Assembly (NCBI GenBank): GCA_014529385.2
Contig: CM043967.1
Span: 127,201,182 to 127,265,181, forward strand
Origin: Adiantum capillus-veneris
Lineage: Eukaryota; Streptophyta; Polypodiopsida; Polypodiales; Pteridaceae
DNA length: 64,000 bases
Direction: 5' to 3'
A program made the position numbers and the translations under genes. The notes beneath the pieces were generated by a model. It was not told where the DNA came from and ran no database searches. It was given only the letters and a program-made list of their open reading frames with translations. Shown in pieces: positions 23,361-32,593 of this stretch (position 1 is the stretch's first letter; each line of letters begins with the position of its first letter).

Positions 23361-25685
23361 AGAGTCTCAAAATCACGCACTAATTATGTTTATGATGTTC
23401 TTTCTATATGTTATCAGAAAGATGAGAAGTCACGATACCAATTCAGGCTAAATGGCTCTATTGTTTGTTGTAGAGCATGGTATGAGCTACATGGAATACC
23501 AAAGACATCATTTTATCGATACAAGGAGAACTTTGAAAATGGTGTGCGCCAATATGTACATGGGAACACATGTACATTGAGAAGGGGACTTCAACATACT
23601 AGTTTAGCAAGAGCACTACTAAACGAGTTTGTGGAAAATAACTCTGAGAAAATGCCACATAGAAGTAGAACACTGCTAGATGGCTCAAGAGAGACTCAAT
23701 TGGTGATTCCATCAACATACAAACAAGTGGATATTTTATGTGAAATCAACACGACACTTGACCAAATGGGCTATGAGAAGAAGCTATCCCAATCTTCTTT
23801 TGGTAGAATTTGGAACAAAGAGTACCCACATGTCACTTTAACAAAGACGAGTGAGTTCTCTAAGTGCAATATTTGTAGTTCAATCAAGGCAAGGTTAGAA
23901 GCTAAACCTTCTCTTGAAGAGAGAGCTCTTCTCTTGAGGGAGAGAGAAGTTCACATGGCACAACAAAAGAGTTGCAGAAGCCTATATTATGCATGGCGCA
24001 CGTATTCAGAAACTCAACCACAAAAATATGTATGCATAATCCATGATAAGATGGATCAAAAGAAGACTGCCATTCCTAGATTACGCATTGTTCCCAAGGG
24101 TGTGGATTCAGGATATAATCTGCAGGTGGCATTGATTGGCATGATCACTCATGGACATGGAGAAGGTCATTACGGACACTTTGTCTTGAATGGTTTGTGG
24201 CCAGCTGATCCAAATCTTACAATTGGCTCAATTGCTAATTGTTTACATAACCTCGAGAGGATAGATAAGCATCCTCTTGGTGATCTAGTAACAAATGGAC
24301 TTCCAAGGAGCAATATTTCACTACTACATGCTTTGAACTCAAGGGATGCTTTGGACTACCATAACTTGAGTGATGGAAAAGAGCCCATTGTGCAGTCGTC
24401 AGAAATTGCAGAAGAGGAATTGGGGTCAACATTTCGCAGATTGCCAGAGAACTTGTTGCTACAATTGGATAATTGTGCAGGGGAAAACAAAAATCGATAC
24501 TTATTTGCCTATTTGTCAATGCTTGTTGCAAGGGGTGTTTTCAAAACCATCCAGCTGGGATTTTTAATGGTTGGGCATACACATGAGGACGTAGACGCCA
24601 TGTTTAGTAGGTTTTCAGAGAAGTTGAGAGTTACACAAACCTATACTTTGCCACATTTGATGGATACATTACGAAACAGCTCATCTTCATCTCCAGCTCC
24701 ATTTTTTCTCACAAAGATCCCTGATTTCAAGCAATATTGTGATGGCTATCTTTGTGATGGACAAGACATACTTGTTGGACATTCCAAACCGCTTCAGTTC
24801 AGGTTCTTTATGCAGGATGAGACACCAATGATGCAATATAAGGCACATGTAGGTGTATCAAGTTGGAGTGGAAGTATTCGCCTTTGGAAAACAGACACAG
24901 AAGGCAAGCCAATGTTACCACATGGAGATCCACCTCTAGTACAAATGGCGGAGTATGTCAAGGCCCACGAAGAAGTCATTTTGGGGCTAAAGAACTATAT
25001 AAAATTTTGGAAAAATTTAGGGAATGGTTCAAGTATTCCGCGATATTATAGACCCGTGATAGATTATTGGAGTAAGGTAATTGAAGAGATTGGAAAAGCA
25101 ATCATATCAGAGGGAGTCTTGTATGAAATATTTTGGCCAAAAACTCAAGAATATTCTCATCTACAAAGCACTACAATGAATTTGCAACAAGGAGCAGAAA
25201 GATTCCTAGGCCTTGAAGAGTTGAACGATCATTTTTGTGGGCCTCAACGAGATAGGCCAAGGGAAGAGTTTGACCCTATGTCTGATGTGCACCAAGGTGA
25301 CTTTCTTATGCTTGTTCCGAGTGACACAGAAATCTATCCAGTGTGGCTTGCAATGGCTTTATCTGACATTGATAATGAGCCTACATCACCAAACTACAGA
25401 AAACTCTTGATTCAATATTGGGCACCTTGCGCGAGAAAAAGTGGGATGACAGATACTCAAGCTTACAGTAATTGTTGGAAGGGTTATTGGGCTGTCAACT
25501 ATAAGGACCCACAAGTGTGGGAAACTATAGATGCAATTGTTTGGTCCTGGAGACCCAACAAAGAAGGACCATTTTCTAGAATAAAGATTCCAGAAAGACA
25601 TGCTCTAAAAGCCAAAGAAGGCCTCACTCGTGCACATCAGCCACACTTGGATCAAAGTTCAGATATGGTATCAAATGTGGAGTAG
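23355..25685 (+). CDS. DUF7869-like RNase H-fold (DDE-type) transposase-like protein, main part
   Basis: This long frame continues the preceding one after a -1 shift. It starts without an ATG, so it is read as the downstream part of the same gene. FRLNGSIVCCRAWYELHGI and the following YKENFENGVRQ..HGN are typical lead-in segments. The RNase H-like core shows three acidic candidates: D in IIHDKMDQ (24,045-24,047), D in LLLQLDNCAGENKNRYLF (24,468-24,470) and the E/D cluster in VGHTHEDVDAMFSRFSEKL (24,585-24,596). These positions and spacing are characteristic of DUF7869-type proteins found in mobile elements. The C-terminal ~300 residues (WPKTQEYSHLQ, FLMLVPSDTEIYPVWLA) are conserved-looking but unassigned. 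The 776-codon frame is intact to its stop, so decay is recent or absent. Activity is inferred, not shown. Confidence 0.65.
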   Translation: MGRVSKSRTNYVYDVLSICYQKDEKSRYQFRLNGSIVCCRAWYELHGIPKTSFYRYKENFENGVRQYVHGNTCTLRRGLQHTSLARALLNEFVENNSEKMPHRSRTLLDGSRETQLVIPSTYKQVDILCEINTTLDQMGYEKKLSQSSFGRIWNKEYPHVTLTKTSEFSKCNICSSIKARLEAKPSLEERALLLREREVHMAQQKSCRSLYYAWRTYSETQPQKYVCIIHDKMDQKKTAIPRLRIVPKGVDSGYNLQVALIGMITHGHGEGHYGHFVLNGLWPADPNLTIGSIANCLHNLERIDKHPLGDLVTNGLPRSNISLLHALNSRDALDYHNLSDGKEPIVQSSEIAEEELGSTFRRLPENLLLQLDNCAGENKNRYLFAYLSMLVARGVFKTIQLGFLMVGHTHEDVDAMFSRFSEKLRVTQTYTLPHLMDTLRNSSSSSPAPFFLTKIPDFKQYCDGYLCDGQDILVGHSKPLQFRFFMQDETPMMQYKAHVGVSSWSGSIRLWKTDTEGKPMLPHGDPPLVQMAEYVKAHEEVILGLKNYIKFWKNLGNGSSIPRYYRPVIDYWSKVIEEIGKAIISEGVLYEIFWPKTQEYSHLQSTTMNLQQGAERFLGLEELNDHFCGPQRDRPREEFDPMSDVHQGDFLMLVPSDTEIYPVWLAMALSDIDNEPTSPNYRKLLIQYWAPCARKSGMTDTQAYSNCWKGYWAVNYKDPQVWETIDAIVWSWRPNKEGPFSRIKIPERHALKAKEGLTRAHQPHLDQSSDMVSNVE

Positions 25686-25982
25686 AATTATGTGGAGCTT
25701 CTATTGTGACTATACTAGTCAATTTGTAAACAAAATCTTTTTTGTATCTTCCTTTGTTTTATGTAATTTATAGTTATTATTCAAATCCATGTGTTGTACA
25801 TCCTCTTGACTTTTGGTGTTTATCAACACCACAATCCTATGAGATTTTCACTTTATTTACTAGCCACACACCTCAATTTTTCCCACTTTAAGTGGAAAAT
25901 TCCCAAATTACATGAATTCGGTCGATTTGGAGATTCCCATAATGTGAGATTTTTACCAAAATACCTAATATGGTCTTAAGTC
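25686..25982 (+). other. 3' flank of the transposase-like gene, AT-rich, with a small inverted repeat
   Basis: No reading frame was recognised. A small inverted repeat CCACTTTAAGTGG lies at about 25,884-25,896. The interval separates the plus-strand gene from the truncated 3' edge of the minus-strand CACTA element. No terminal inverted repeat for the giant element was found here. Confidence 0.4.
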
Positions 25983-25996
25983 CACTATGAGTGTAC

Positions 25997-26548
25997 CTGA
26001 CACATTTTATGCCAATCGTGTGACTTCAAACCGGTAAGCTTTCCTTCTTTAGTAAAACACGTTCGGAGCGAGTGCATTACGCCAGTGGGGGTCCGCAAAG
26101 ATCGAATGGTCTCTTTTACTTTGCGTTCTTGGGATCCTGTGAAAATCCATGGTGCTTTAGGGAGTTTTATCGATCCATCAGACGCTGTTTGCGGCCAATA
26201 TTGCTCCATACGATCCACATTTCTAAGGTCAACTCTGGCTCCCAAAGTATCTTTCTTGCCGGTTAGATGGTCCCATAGTAGATTATCCACATTCTTGAAT
26301 ATGTGCATTGGATCGAGCAAGTGATTGATCATGAGTCGGGGCCAGTATGGTAACTCGTACCATAGAGATAGTCTCTTCATCCCTGGAGGCAATCCGTCAT
26401 CGCACATCTCCTTCTGCTCGTAACACATGATTCTCTGGAAGATACGCTTGATGACCTTCGTAGATTTTCGTCTTCAGTGAGGGCGCCCTACGTGCATTCA
26501 GTCTAGGTCCACATGTGACACATGCTCTGTATCCGCTTGTTTGAAGCC
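25997..26548 (-). CDS. CACTA transposase tnp2, exon 3 (frameshifted)
   Basis: The exon starts after the acceptor ATGCAG (AG at 26,550-26,549) and continues exon 2 in frame as SG then LQTSGYRACVTCGP, the Cys motif of tnp2 proteins. YEGHQAYLPENHVLR follows as in the family's GHRRFLPxNHxxR. The frame then meets a stop (GDVR*), and coding resumes in another frame as LSLWYELPYWPRLMINHLLD followed by PMHIFKNV, a hallmark tnp2 segment. Far fewer residues separate the two blocks than usual, so a deletion with frameshift is likely. The exon ends at CAG|GTACAC (25,997) after GLKSHDWHKMCQ; the downstream exons are missing. The transposase cannot be functional as it stands. Confidence 0.75.
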
Positions 26549-26631
26549 CTGCATGTATACACATGATAATAGATCAACTATGGGAAAAAACAAGATTTAC
26601 AGTGTCTGAGTGAGGAGTGTCAATAGGTCAC
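26549..26631 (-). other. 83-bp intron in tnp2
   Basis: The donor is CTCAG|GTGACC at 26,631 and the acceptor ATGCAG|GG at 26,549 on the minus strand. Joining restores an open frame across the junction (LTECS-G-LQTSGYRAC), which supports the call. Confidence 0.75.
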
Positions 26632-27371
26632 CTGAGCATTCTGTTAGCCCGAGATAGTCATGCATGGTCCACATTAGAATGCCTCTGATCAAAGCATTCC
26701 GTCGTCCTGTGTGTCGGCTCATATCCACCACCTCTATGCCAATCCACAATTGTTGTAGCTCTTCCAATAGTGGACGAAGATACACATCCATATTCCCCAC
26801 TTTATATCGCCCTGGCACAATCAAGCTTAGCCATAGGTGCCCCTTCTTCGTAGTCAACCACGGGGGAATGTTGTAGTTGACGATGACAACGGGCCATACA
26901 CTATAAGATGTTGATCTTTGACCAAATGGATTTACGCCATCCATAGCCAGGCCTAAGCGCAAATTTCGAGCTTCCTTGGAAAAATCCAACCATGTTCCAT
27001 CTATATGTTTCCAGGCTGCGCAATCTGCAGGAATTCGTAGCACACCATCCGAAGATTTATTCTCCTCATGCCATGATGCTAGGGCGGCCATGGACTTACA
27101 TTCGAAGAAATGCTTGATGCGAGGAAGCAGAGGAAAATGTCGCAAAACCTTTTGTGGAATTTTTGTCCCGTGGAGATCTACTCGATATCTTTCGGAATCA
27201 CATTTCGGACACTTCTCCATGTCTATGTATTCCCCTCTGAAAAGAATGCAGTCATTAGGACAAGCGTGGATAGAATTGTAATCCATCCCCAAGTTTCGCA
27301 AAATCTTTCTTGCTTCATCTCGGGAATCTGGCATCACATTGTCAGCTGGTAGTATGTGCTCTTTAAGCAAT
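26632..27371 (-). CDS. CACTA transposase tnp2, exon 2
   Basis: About 246 residues of the tnp2 transposase family of En/Spm-CACTA elements. Recognisable blocks are SRDEARKILRNLGMDYNSIH followed by ACPNDCILFRGEY, then CPKCDSERYR, LRHFPLLPRIKHFF, and LRLGLAMDGVNPFGQRSTSY with SVWPVVIVNYNIPPW. The DGVNPF segment is the most conserved landmark and carries one of the candidate catalytic aspartates. The frame is intact within this exon and joins exon 1 (AG|A) and exon 3 (G|GG) through clean GT-AG introns. The enzyme would bind subterminal repeats and cut at the CACTA termini. Confidence 0.85.
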
Positions 27372-27467
27372 CTACACAACATAAAAATACGATACAGTCG
27401 TGTAAAAATCTATCAGATCATTATACATTTAGAGTTTTATTAAAGTAAACTAAATGTAATAGATCAC
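27372..27467 (-). other. 96-bp intron in tnp2
   Basis: The donor is TTCAG|GTGATC at 27,467 and the acceptor TTGTGTAG|A at 27,372 on the minus strand. Splicing gives ALFR-LLKEHILP, an uninterrupted tnp2 reading frame. Confidence 0.8.
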
Positions 27468-28000
27468 CTGAAAAGCGCTGTGATGCTAGTGTCACTCCAT
27501 CCAAACTTTGCCTGCATGTTGAGAAGAACCAGGAGTGCTTTCAATCTAGACATACGTGCTCCATTATACAATGGCGTATCGGCTTCACTTTTCATATCAT
27601 CATAGATAAGCCTTTCTGAATCCATGATCGTCTCGATCATTTCATCAATCTCGGGCTCAAACATTGCCTCGTTGGGAATGTGCTCTGAATGATCATCCCC
27701 CGAGCTGTCAGAGGCTACATCTTGTGGCCTCACATATGCTGCTTGACCAAAGCGCCTGCGAACACGTCTATTGGGTTGCAAGATTGCTGCTTGTTGGCCA
27801 ACGTCAGAGTCCGACGAGTTATAATTGGCAACAACTCGATCTATAATAGATGGATCGAACTCGCCAAATTTGCGAACGTGCGGCAAAGAAACACGTTTTG
27901 TCCGTCGCACAGCATGCTTGCATTGATTACAAGGACATAAGACCCTCGTTGAGAGATAGGTGTTTCGGTTGGACGGTCCCACATCCTCGTCACTACTCAT
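27468..28000 (-). CDS. CACTA transposase tnp2, exon 1 (transposase-associated Zn finger)
   Basis: The exon starts with an ATG at 28,000 (MSSDEDVGPSNRN). CPCNQCKHAVRR with VSLPHVRKFGEFDPSI matches the transposase-associated Cys/His domain at the N-terminus of tnp2 proteins. A serine- and acid-rich linker (DSSGDDHSEH) follows, then YNGARMSRLKALLVLLNMQA and FGWSDTSITALF, the standard entry to the tnp2 core. A telobox (AAACCCTAA) lies at about 28,400, upstream of the start. Confidence 0.8.
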
Positions 28001-28062
28001 AATGAGGATAAAAATCTTATAACCTGGACAACAAATTTAATATTCTATTGACATTCTTCGTC

Positions 28063-28065
<3 letters not shown>

Positions 28066-28144
<79 letters not shown>
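28066..28144 (+). repeat. (CT)n microsatellite, ~39 repeats
   Basis: An uninterrupted CT run of about 79 bp lies just upstream of the tnp2 start codon. On the transposase transcript this reads as (GA)n in the 5' leader or promoter. Confidence 0.95.
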
Positions 28145-28146
<2 letters not shown>

Positions 28147-28737
28147 ACCTCACATTCTTTAGTCATGTCCAATCCCTGCACACCTCGGTCTAGAGGTGCA
28201 CGGAGATCAGAACCACCGGGTTCTAATCTCGTCTTTATTGGTCAATACCTATATTTGTGGGTACAAGAAATCTACAGACCCACGTCTACATGATACTGCA
28301 TGTAGTGGACAAAACCCCTTTGCCTCTTCTCTAGCTGTAGCACTTCACAGCATCTTAACATCTTTTCACAGTAGATCTTTTCACTGTTCGTCTAACTCTA
28401 AACCCTAAACCGTAAGTAATTCTTGCGCGGACTCGATCTAACGTAAATAAGCATAAATCTAAATAAACGTAAATCTAACTAAAAATAAACCTAAATCTAA
28501 TTTAACGTAAGTCTACATCTAACCTAATCTTTAACGTCTTTTGGGATAGTTTCCTACGACGTTAAAACTCTCTTCTTCTTGTGTGTGTGTGTGTGTGTGT
28601 GGGTAAACCTAAATAAACCTAAGTCTAATCTAATATAACATAAATCTAAATCTAACGTAAATTATGTTATATTAAAAACAAAGAACTAAACTAACAGGGA
28701 TTATAAGAACCTTAAAACTGATTTAACACATAATTTT
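28145..28737. other. CACTA 5' region: telobox and TAAATCTAA-rich sequence
   Basis: A telobox-like CTAAACCCTAAAC lies at about 28,397-28,409. From 28,430 onward, short phrases of the type CCTAAATCTAATCTAA and AACGTAAATCTAA recur. A (TG)n run sits near 28,579-28,600. The phrase GATAGTTTCCTACGACGTTA at about 28,545 recurs near 29,257, a direct duplication ~710 bp apart that flanks the captured HIPP fragment. Confidence 0.6.
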
Positions 28738-29100
28738 TCACATAACTCGGCAAGAGTTGGCATTCTCATCACTAAAGATGTGAGAGTTAACTTCCGGCGG
28801 TGACACTGCCTCATCTCCATCCACATCTGACGACAGCAATTGGCCCTTTAGACCGTTCTTGCTCTTGTTACTAACTTTGAAGTTGCTGTTGAATGACTAG
28901 AGGTTGTCTAGATGGTCATTGTGTCGGGGATGTAGTGACTCTTGTCGCCCTGAAGATCCACCTTCTTCCCTATCTTCTGAAGACATTTCACCAGTACTTT
29001 TGGATCGACGGAGCCTACCATGAGTGAAGGCAGCAATACCCTATATTCCATTGAGGGCTTTCTTCACCCGCTTCATGCAGGCATCGCAGTCTATGGAGAC
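28738..29100 (-). pseudogene. Captured HIPP gene fragment (HMA helix and CaaX end) inside the CACTA element
   Basis: Reading the minus strand from 29,100 gives VSIDCDACMKRVKKALNGI, the metal-binding CxxC loop and first helix of a plant heavy-metal-associated (HMA) domain. After a TAG the same frame continues as a Ser/Arg/Gly-rich linker, passes one more TAG and ends with FSDENANSCRVM and a stop at 28,738-28,740. The FSDENxNxCxxM end is the typical C-terminus of HIPPs, with the isoprenylation CaaX box CRVM. There is no net frameshift over 121 codons, only two in-frame stops, and the rest of the HMA domain is deleted. A TTTAG just upstream could be the original intron acceptor. This is host sequence acquired by the transposon. 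Confidence 0.65.
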
Positions 29101-29718
29101 CTAAATCTAATCTAATATAACGTAAATCTAAATCTAGCGTAAATAAATATAAATCTAATTAAAAATAAACCTAAATCTAATCTAATTTAACTTAAATAAA
29201 CCTAAATCCAATTTAACGTAAGTCTACATCTAACCTAGTCTTTAACGTCTTTTAGGATAGTTTCCTACGACGTTATAACTCTCTTCTTCTTGTGTGTGTG
29301 CGCGTGTGTGGATGTGTGTGCCAATAAAAAGAGATAAATGGTATAACCTTTCTATCACCCATGCCAAGTATGATAGATTGGTTATGCCATTTCCCTCTTG
29401 AATAATAGGTCTTGAGTTCAACTCCTCGTCGGCTAGATCTTTAGGTCTTTTAATTTTAATTAGTTTCCTACGACGTTAAATTAGTTTCTCTCTCTTTCTC
29501 TCTCAATGTGTGTGCGTTTTTTTGTTTATGCATGTTTTCTCTCTCTTTTCCTCTCTCAATGTGTGCGTTTTTTGTTTATGCATGTTCTCTCTCTCTTTTC
29601 CTCTCTCAATGTGTGCGTTTTTTGTTTATGCATGCTCTCTCTCTCTCTTTTCCTCTCTCAATGTGTGTGTGCATTCTTTGTTTATGTATGTGTGTGTGCG
29701 TTTTTGTTTATATTTGTA

Positions 29719-29720
<2 letters not shown>
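29101..29720. other. CACTA 5' region: second TAAATCTAA block and ATGTGTGCG minisatellite
   Basis: Positions 29,101-29,330 repeat the sequence type seen at 28,430-28,620. Positions 29,485-29,700 contain a ~57-bp minisatellite: TTTTCCTCTCTCAATGTGTG then CGTTTTTTGTTTATGCATG, repeated about four times. The open frames across it are by-products. Confidence 0.7.
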
Positions 29721-29721
<1 letters not shown>

Positions 29722-29761
<40 letters not shown>

Positions 29762-29767
29762 AAAAAC

Positions 29768-29842
<75 letters not shown>
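29722..29842 (+). repeat. Compound (CT)n-(GT)n-(GA)n microsatellite
   Basis: A ~39-bp CT run, a ~30-bp GT run (29,770-29,799) and a ~45-bp GA run follow one another. The CT and GA runs are reverse complements and could fold into a long hairpin with the GT run in the loop. A further GT run lies at 29,919-29,938 and a GA run at 29,946-29,997. Confidence 0.9.
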
Positions 29843-29850
<8 letters not shown>

Positions 29851-29942
29851 AAGAGGGGAAGGGAACATGAGAGTGAGGAGAGGGAAGGAGCATACCTGGC
29901 TCTCCTTCCTCTCCCCGTGTGTGTGTGTGTGTGTGTGTGGAG

Positions 29943-30003
<61 letters not shown>

Positions 30004-30090
30004 CGTTACCTGCTCTTGCTTGAGGGCGTCGAAAAACTCAGATCTGAGATCTGAGTTTTTGGGCGCTCTCTGTTATTTTTTTAGCCCAGC

Positions 30091-30150
30091 CAGCGTCGCT
30101 ACGAGCGTCGCAAATTTACTTGTAAATTTGCGACGCTCATAGCGATGCTG
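30091..30150 (-). repeat. Subterminal hairpin of the CACTA element
   Basis: Arms 30,103-30,119 and 30,122-30,138 are perfect 17-bp inverted repeats of GAGCGTCGCAAATTTAC separated by TT. Pairing extends outward with few mismatches to about 30,091 and 30,150. The arms contain GCGTCGC, which recurs at 30,165-30,190. Such short repeated GC-rich motifs near the ends are the usual binding sites of the CACTA-encoded accessory protein. Confidence 0.8.
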
Positions 30151-30197
30151 GGAATTTTTTTTTTAGCGTCGCTGTGTGAGCGTCGCTAATATGAATA

Positions 30198-30210
30198 GCC
30201 TTTTGTAGTG
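30198..30210 (-). repeat. CACTA 5' terminal inverted repeat
   Basis: The reverse complement reads CACTACAAAAGGC, the canonical plant CACTA terminus. The next bases outside are GCT. The partner terminus was not found in the window. Confidence 0.75.
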
Positions 30211-32400
30211 GCTCTTTCTTCTCCCCCCTTTTTGTGCTAGCTACACCCTCCTTTTATAGCAATTTTGAAGGCTAGGGTTACTCCTCTAACCATGGTTGGG
30301 TTAGATTTTCAGTAATTTATCTAATTTCTTTTGCTTGGAATTATCAAGAAGTTGGTGGGGAAAGAGAGAGGAGAGAAATGGAGGTGATAGGACTTTTCAT
30401 AGTGGGTTAGTGTTAGTAGAGTTAGTATTAATTTACAAATGGAATTGGATATTTACAATGGGAGTATCCATGTAGGATACAAATAAGGAAGAAAAACTCT
30501 TAAGAGGTAAGAAAAGGTGGATTTATTACAAGGTTGATGCTCCAAGTGTCTTGAGTAGGGCCAATTTTGACGCTTGTTGACGGTCCACTAGCTTTGACGG
30601 TACATTTTTTCTCCACTCTTGACCTTCCTTGAGAGACAAGGTAATTGAAGCTGAGTAATCAACCACCATGATGCTGTCTTTTAACAGAAGAGGCTGAATT
30701 TTGTGGTTTTTTTGATAGATATGGGTAATTTGGAGGAGGAAAAATGAGACTAGGTGGTCAATTTTGGAATGGAATTGTGTGTGGGAGGTATGAGTTCACC
30801 ATGGTTTCTCTTATTCTTCAAGGTTGAGGAGAAGGTGAGTAGGGTGCAGAGAGGAGTGGTGAGAGAGGTGGGGATGATGAGTGGAGAAGTGTGTGTGAAA
30901 GAGGAAAATGATAAAGTGGAAGAGAGAGTGTGGCTGCAAGCCCACGAGCTACAACTTTTGTTTGTATCACCTTTTCAAATTCGGAGAGTAAGTGAACTTT
31001 AAAAATTCAGCAAAACCGACCGTTTTTTTCCACTGCACAAGGTCCTTGTGGGGTCCTTCTTTGGATGATTCTTTTGAATACCTCCAAGAGTGAGCCCTCC
31101 ATAGTGCATGTATGCATGCCACCTACCCTTGACCTTATTTGGTAGGTCTATAATTGAAGATATTGTTGAGATCATGATATAAGTGAATAGTACAACTAAG
31201 AAAATCAAATATTGAGGGGTCTAAAAAATATGTACATGTCAAATATAAATAATATAAGTGGAAGAAATATAAAGGGGTCAAAAGAAATCTCTCTCATTAT
31301 GAGGCTACCATAAAAAGATAAATATTTTTGGTGTTCTAATTTTTTAGAAAAAAAACAAAATAGATGTAGGAAGGGAAAAATCACAATAGTGAAAAAATAT
31401 ACACATAAATAAAACTAGTTTTTTTGGATTTTTGTTGGGGTGGAGTTACACCAAATATAAGAGAAGCTTACATGAAAATATTTCTATATGGAATAAAGAG
31501 TATGAAAAATGGTAAGAAAAATTGTGGTAATGGTGAGGCAATGTACAGAGCATAAATAACACACACCTAGGTAAAAATATTTAAATAAATACCAAAATAA
31601 TTATGAAAAAATCTTTTATTTAGGCCCTATATACAAAGAAATATTTACATACGCATGGGCCATAATATACTTATATACTTATATTTTTTATTTTTTTGGC
31701 TCAACTAGCCCAATGCCTAGCTAATTGAGGGTTTTTTATTTCAGTAAGGAGATATGGGAAAAGTCCCCTAACTCACACGCACCTATATACAGTGAAAGGG
31801 TGAGGGTAACCACAGTGTTTGAGTGATTTGATAGGGGGGGATAACTCACTATGGCAATCACATAGAGCCGAAAAATGGCTATCAGTAGAAAGCTCATTTT
31901 TGTAAATAAAAAAGGGACACTTATCATTATCAAAAGGTTTTTTGAGTTTTGGAGCGTACGAATGAGAGCAACTACTCTCATGCACTTTGCAATCATCATA
32001 TCTTGAGCTCTCGTAATCTGATTTTGATTCTAGAACTTGCATTGTGTTCCTTTCTAATTCTCTTTCATTTGAATACAACCATTGTCAATTTTGATGTGGT
32101 TTATGACTACACGTTAGCGAGCTAAATCTGTTGTTTTGAGCATGTTAATGATTGTTTTTTGACGTTTCAACCATAGGAGAGTTCCTAAACCATAGGCTTT
32201 CTGGTATGTTATGTTGTAGTTTCTTGGACCTTGATCATGATGGATTGTGATTTTGATACCTCATTCAAAGTTGATAGAATTGTGTCCTTAGGTGTCTTAG
32301 ACCTCCTCCTAAAGTTTTGTAGCATTTGGACTTCGTTTGTGTGCCAAAATGGCATGATGACATAGTATGGTGACACATGACGTATGTAGTTTTTCAAGTT
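30211..32400. other. Non-coding stretch, probably LTR or element leader
   Basis: No gene was recognised. The sequence is AT-rich with scattered short frames. A TGTTAG at 30,411 could be the start of an LTR ending in CTAACA at 32,574, since the termini would match, but no second copy was found to confirm it. Confidence 0.3.
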
Positions 32401-32574
32401 TGAGAGTGATAGATTTGTTAGTGTGCTAGATGGATTTGTTTCGTAGGTTCAATTCTTGAGGTTGACACCCTCAAAGCGTCTTCGTGCCCTATCTGAATCG
32501 CTTCCCTGAGTATTGACACTATGTTCGTGCCAGATAGCTATGCTACAGACGTCCGTTGCAACGATCTGCTAACA
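32401..32574 (+). mobile_element. 3' end of a decayed LTR
   Basis: The sequence ends GATCTGCTAACA, a CA-type LTR terminus, directly before a primer-binding-site match. The 5' boundary of this LTR is unresolved. Confidence 0.45.
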
Positions 32575-32575
32575 T

Positions 32576-32593
32576 TGACCCGGTTGTCGGGGA
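32576..32593 (+). promoter_or_regulatory. tRNA-Asp-type primer binding site (degenerate)
   Basis: TGACCCGGTTGTCGGGGA matches the complement of the 3' end of plant tRNA-Asp (TGGCGCCGTTGCCGGGGA) at 14 of 18 positions. It follows an LTR-like CTAACA end by one base, the usual spacing. Confidence 0.55.

Larger units (their letters stand above)
25983..30210 (-). mobile_element. CACTA (En/Spm) transposon, 5' end intact, 3' part missing
   Basis: On the minus strand the element begins at 30,210 with CACTACAAAAGGC (TAGTG on the plus strand at 30,206-30,210). Subterminal GCGACGCT motifs and a strong hairpin follow. Next come microsatellites, a captured HIPP fragment and three tnp2 exons. The tnp2 reading frame is cut off after a splice donor at 25,996, with no further exons or a matching CACTACAAAA terminus on the left. 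The plus-strand CACTA at 25,983-25,987 does not match the TIR beyond five bases, so it is probably chance. The position of the 3' truncation is approximate. Confidence 0.75.

Noticed and set aside
25983-25987. CACTA at the left edge of the CACTA transposon as its 3' terminus
   Set aside because: It does not match the 5' terminus beyond five bases, there is no subterminal repeat next to it, and tnp2 is cut off mid-gene just inside.
29320-29445. Possible tRNA gene around TTGAGTTCAACTCCTC
   Set aside because: Only a T-arm-like phrase is present; no acceptor stem, D-arm or anticodon stem could be paired.
31773-32078. 101-residue minus-strand frame with several cysteines
   Set aside because: The cysteines do not form a known motif, no homologous family is recognised and the region looks like LTR sequence.
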